Below are positions 61,127-64,000 of a stretch of 64,000 nucleotides of DNA, piece by piece (the first letter of the stretch is position 1; the number at the start of each line of letters is the position of its first letter). The notes under the pieces were generated by a model. The model had not been told where the DNA came from and ran no database searches. It saw nothing but the letters and a program-made list of their open reading frames with translations. The stretch is from Archangium primigenium. GTDB lineage: Bacteria > Myxococcota > Myxococcia > Myxococcales > Myxococcaceae. The position numbers and the translations under genes were made by a program. Location of the stretch: NCBI RefSeq assembly GCF_016904885.1, contig NZ_JADWYI010000001.1:4340001-4404000 (forward strand). The letters are read 5' to 3'.

Positions 61127-62890
61127 ATGAAACGTCGCGTCGTCGTATCCAGTGGTTTGTGTCTGTGGCTCGCGCTCACCGCGTGCGGTGGAGAGGCGCC
61201 CAATCCGAGGCCCGAGCCGGGCGTCGAGTCTCCCGACTCGGGAATGAAGGATCCGCCGGTCGAGGTCCCGGACGCGGGGGGACCCGCTCCCGAGGTCGAC
61301 GCGGGCGTGGACGCGGGTGAGCCGGAACCCGAGGTCGACGCGGGCGTGGACGCGGGCGAGCCGCCGCCCGAGGCCGACGCGGGCGTGGACGCGGGCGAGC
61401 CCGAGCCGGACGGGGGCGTGGATGGAGGGTGGGATGGCGGCTCCGAGCCGGGCGATGCGGGCACGGACGGAGGCACGGGTTCTCCGGACGGGGGCGGCGG
61501 CGTGTGTGGTCCGTCCTTGTACGAGTCCCTGGCGTCGACGGGGGACGCGCGCGTCGTCGCGAACGCGGCGGAGGACATCCTGGTCCGGCTGCGGGCCATC
61601 CCGGGCATGACGGTGACGGAGGGCTCCAGCGGCGTCTCGGGGTACCGCTACTTCAGCATGACGTACGTGCAGCCGGCGGATCACACCCGTCCGGACTGCC
61701 AGTCCTTCACCCAGCGCCTGGCGCTGTGGCACACGTCGGACACGGCGCCGATGGTGCTCTCCACGAGCGGCTATTACCTGTCCACGGGCCGCAGCGAGCC
61801 CACGCGCCTGCTGGGCTCGAACCAGATCTCCATCGAGCACCGCTTCTTCCCGCCGAGCATTCCCTCGCCCGAGGACTGGAGCCAGCTGACCATCAAGCAG
61901 TCCGCGGACGACTTCCACCGGGTGGTGCAGGCCCTCAAGCCCATCTACGGCGGCAAGTGGCTGTCCACGGGCGGCAGCAAGGGCGGCGAGACGGTGGTGT
62001 TCTTCCGGCGCTTCTATCCCCAGGACATCGACGGCACGGTGGCGTACGTCGCGCCCATCGCCTGGGAGGACGACGAGCGCTTCCCGGCCTTCCAGGACGC
62101 GGTGGGCGGCGAGCCCCAGCGCGCCTGCCGCGAGCGCATCCACACCTTCCAGCGCACGGTGCTGGAGCGGCGCATGGAGATGCTGGACCTGCTGGCGGCC
62201 TACGGCGCCCGGACGGGACGGACCTTCAACCAGCTCGGTCTGGAGCGCGCCCTGGAGCACGCCGTCATCGAGACCTACTTCGCCTTCTGGCAGTACAACT
62301 ACCCGTCCTCGTGCTCGTCCTTCCCCGGTCCGGAGGCCACCAGCCAGCAGCTGCTCAACAAGATGGACGCGGAGGTGGGCCTGAGCACGTTCGCGGACAC
62401 GGGCTCCGGCAGCATCGGCCAGTACGCGGCGTACTACTACCAGGCGGCGGTGGAGCTGGGCTGGCCCCAGCCCTATGAGGCCTTCCTCGGCGGCCTCATC
62501 CAGTACCCCAACACCGACACCGCGCCCGTGTACTCGCCGCCGGGTCTGCCGCTCGTCTTCAAGCCCAACGCGATGGCGGACGTGCAGGACTGGGTGTCCA
62601 CCCGGGGCGAGCGGCTGCTCTTCATCTACGGCACGCTGGACCCCTGGAGCGCGGCGGCCTACTCGCTCGGCAACGCCCAGGACTCGTACCTGTTCGAGGT
62701 GCCGGGCGGCAACCACGGCGCGAGCATCGCCCAGCTCCCCGAGCCCCAGCGCACGATGGCGCGCGATGCGGTGCGCCGCTGGGCGGGCGTCTCCAGCCTC
62801 CGTCGGCTGAGCCCGGCGGAGTCGGGGCCCCAGTACCCCGAGTTCGCCCCGCACCTGCCGCCCTGGCTCCAGGGCCCGCGGGCGCCGTAG
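61127..62890 (+). CDS. S37 (PS-10) family secreted serine aminopeptidase lipoprotein
   Basis: The protein is 587 residues from the ATG at 61127 (GAGG 4-5 bases before). The lipobox LALTAC is followed by a linker of about 110 residues rich in Glu, Pro, Asp, Ala and Gly, containing three 13-residue repeats. The catalytic domain (about 125-580) matches the secreted tripeptidyl aminopeptidase family: nucleophile Ser284 in TGGSKGGET, LLFIYGTLDPWSA with the acid, and VPGGNHGASI with the His. It would trim peptides at the cell surface, fitting a predatory lifestyle. It converges with bioY. Confidence 0.87.
   Translation: MKRRVVVSSGLCLWLALTACGGEAPNPRPEPGVESPDSGMKDPPVEVPDAGGPAPEVDAGVDAGEPEPEVDAGVDAGEPPPEADAGVDAGEPEPDGGVDGGWDGGSEPGDAGTDGGTGSPDGGGGVCGPSLYESLASTGDARVVANAAEDILVRLRAIPGMTVTEGSSGVSGYRYFSMTYVQPADHTRPDCQSFTQRLALWHTSDTAPMVLSTSGYYLSTGRSEPTRLLGSNQISIEHRFFPPSIPSPEDWSQLTIKQSADDFHRVVQALKPIYGGKWLSTGGSKGGETVVFFRRFYPQDIDGTVAYVAPIAWEDDERFPAFQDAVGGEPQRACRERIHTFQRTVLERRMEMLDLLAAYGARTGRTFNQLGLERALEHAVIETYFAFWQYNYPSSCSSFPGPEATSQQLLNKMDAEVGLSTFADTGSGSIGQYAAYYYQAAVELGWPQPYEAFLGGLIQYPNTDTAPVYSPPGLPLVFKPNAMADVQDWVSTRGERLLFIYGTLDPWSAAAYSLGNAQDSYLFEVPGGNHGASIAQLPEPQRTMARDAVRRWAGVSSLRRLSPAESGPQYPEFAPHLPPWLQGPRAP
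61289..61405 (+). repeat. Three 39-bp tandem repeats in the peptidase linker
   Basis: Units start at 61289, 61328 and 61367 with CCCGAGG(T/C)CGACGCGGG and code for a 13-residue acidic unit (PEVDAGVDAGEPE and close variants). Length variation by whole units would leave the frame intact. Confidence 0.8.
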
Positions 62891-62891
62891 C

Positions 62892-63455
62892 TCAGCGGGG
62901 CGCGGCGGGCCGCGAGGCGGGAATGAGCGGCCAGGCGCGCTTCAAGGTGACGGCGGTGGAGGCGGCGATGGCCGCCTTCACCACGTCCCCGGGAACGAAC
63001 ACGAGCGAGCCGAGCGCGGCCTTGGACACGGGCAGGGCCGCGACCACGGCGAGCCAGGGGATGCCCACGGCGTAGATGACGCCGATGCCCCCCAGCACGT
63101 TGATGGCGAAGGCCCGGGGCACCGTGAGGCGCGCCCAGGAGCGCTCGGTGAGCCATCCGATGAGGAAGGCCGCGGGCAGCCACCCCACGAAGAAGCCGCC
63201 GGTGGGCCCGGGGTAGACGGCGAGCCCGCCGTTGCCGCCCGCGAGCAGGGGCAGGCCCGCGGCCACGAGCACGTGGAACAGGCCCAGGGCGAGCCCCGCC
63301 TTGCGCGCCCCGAGCGTGGAGCCCGCGAGCATCACCCCCAGCGTCTGCGCGGTGATGGGCACGGGCAGCCAGGGCAGGGGCAGGGGCGGCAGCAGCCCGA
63401 GCGCGGCCACGAGGGCGGCGAACAGGGCGACATGGACGAAGTCTCGGGTCTTCAC
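62892..63455 (-). CDS. bioY: Biotin-specific ECF transporter S component BioY
   Basis: This 187-residue membrane protein has six hydrophobic helices. The BioY signatures are PVPITAQTLGVMLAGSTLGARKAGLAL, PTGGFFVGWLPAAFLIGW and the C-terminal LVFVPGDVVKAAIAA. It binds biotin and docks with an EcfT/BioN subunit and an ATPase for uptake. Its GTG start overlaps the stop of the upstream EcfT gene by 4 bp. It converges on the S37 gene, with only 1 bp between stops. Confidence 0.93.
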   Translation of the reverse strand: MKTRDFVHVALFAALVAALGLLPPLPLPWLPVPITAQTLGVMLAGSTLGARKAGLALGLFHVLVAAGLPLLAGGNGGLAVYPGPTGGFFVGWLPAAFLIGWLTERSWARLTVPRAFAINVLGGIGVIYAVGIPWLAVVAALPVSKAALGSLVFVPGDVVKAAIAASTAVTLKRAWPLIPASRPAAPR

Positions 63456-64000
63456 GAAGGGTCCTCGGCGTCGAAGCAGCGCGCGTCGATGGCCTCGGCG
63501 AGCGCGTCCGCGGTGCGCAGGGTCTTGACGAGCAGGGGCACGAGCAGCGCGAGCGGGTCGCGCTCCAGGCCCCGCACGCGCTGGGCCTCGCGTACCTCGC
63601 CCACCCAGGTGGCCATCAGGGGGATGAAGCGCAGGGTGAGCGACAGCATCAGCCCGAGGCGGGTGGGGCTCACGCCGAAGCGGGCCAGGGGACGCAGGGC
63701 GCGGCCCAGGGCATCCAACTGCTCGGTCACCCGCGTGGTGAGCGACACGAGCGTGGCGAGCAGCACCAGCACGGCGAGCCGCGCCACGGTCCGTCCCGCC
63801 AGCTCCCAGTCGGCCAAGAGGCCCTGGAGCAGGAACAGGGGCACCAGCACCCAGGCGAGCAGCTGGAGCGTGGACAGCGGGGCGCTCGCGGGCAGGCGCG
63901 CCAGGGCGAAGAGGCCCAGGGTGGCCCCCAGGGCGAGCGCGAGCACGGGGGGCGAGGGGAAGACGAGCAGGCCGAGGCTCGCGGCGAGCAGGCCGAGCAT
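63452..64000 (-). CDS. ECF transporter transmembrane subunit (EcfT/BioN), truncated by window end
   Basis: 182 residues are visible, and the true N-terminus probably lies beyond 64000. Hydrophobic helices come first (LGLLAASLGLLVFPSPPVLALALG). They are followed by the EcfT coupling motifs LTLRFIPLMATWVGEVREAQRVRG and LVPLLVKTLRTADALAEAIDARCF, where the Ala-Arg-Gly-type motif (here AQRVRG and IDARCF) contacts the ATPases. Its coupling to bioY indicates a dedicated biotin importer; the ATPase gene (bioM-like) would be expected just upstream, outside the window. The gene could be named bioN, but context alone supports that. Confidence 0.85.
   Translation of the reverse strand: MLGLLAASLGLLVFPSPPVLALALGATLGLFALARLPASAPLSTLQLLAWVLVPLFLLQGLLADWELAGRTVARLAVLVLLATLVSLTTRVTEQLDALGRALRPLARFGVSPTRLGLMLSLTLRFIPLMATWVGEVREAQRVRGLERDPLALLVPLLVKTLRTADALAEAIDARCFDAEDPS

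Overview
The window is high-GC, densely packed DNA from a myxobacterium, most likely of the Myxococcaceae/Archangiaceae group. The evidence is a 229-residue FruA-type developmental regulator, a PilY1/minor-pilin cluster, SitA-like lipoprotein toxins, a Ser/Thr kinase, and many genes joined by 4-bp ATGA or GTGA overlaps. I found no rRNA, tRNA, CRISPR array or insertion sequence.

Layout. 1-6.4 kb: a J-domain protein, then a leftward pilus-tip operon (PilY1, PilV, PilW, PilX). 6.6-8.4 kb: a SpoIIM/RDD membrane pair. 8.8-11.1 kb: fruA, a degenerate WecG/TagA-like protein, and a pseudo-receiver gene preceded by an exact match to the published MrpC-binding palindrome. 11.1-14.6 kb: a molybdate operon (HTH-PBP regulator, modA, modB, modC). 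14.7-21 kb: a propeller lipoprotein and porin pair, a TonB-like protein and a two-component system. 21.1-28 kb: an endonuclease III-like protein, an HNH nuclease, an M3 peptidase and a coiled-coil protein. 27.2-29.8 kb: a Ro60-like vWA protein with an HTH-bearing partner. 30-35.4 kb: two paralogous lipoprotein toxin/immunity cassettes (Tox-REase-5 with Imm52) flanking a lower-GC insert. 35.5-37.4 kb: YihY and MOSC proteins. 37.6-45.9 kb: a complete sulfate-to-sulfide operon (cysH, two siroheme genes, cysD, cysN, cysJ, cysI) ending in a perfect 12-bp hairpin. 46-49.6 kb: a Cys-repeat lipoprotein, recX, a histidine kinase and a NERD protein. 49.7-54.4 kb: a SahR-like regulator with a two-gene methionine synthase. 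54.4-61 kb: a GH114-like lipoprotein, a divergent TetR/SDR pair, a Ser/Thr kinase and a second SDR. 61-64 kb: an S37 peptidase and a biotin ECF uptake operon cut by the window end.

How the genes work together. The sulfate operon makes sulfide, and the SahR/MetH block remethylates homocysteine, so the region is rich in sulfur amino-acid metabolism. The pilus-tip, toxin and FruA loci belong to social biology: motility, kin discrimination and fruiting. The most unusual structure is the duplicated toxin/immunity cassette. Near-identical DNA blocks flank a divergent segment of about 510 bp that covers exactly the toxin 3' end and the immunity 5' half, as expected if specificity is swapped by recombination.
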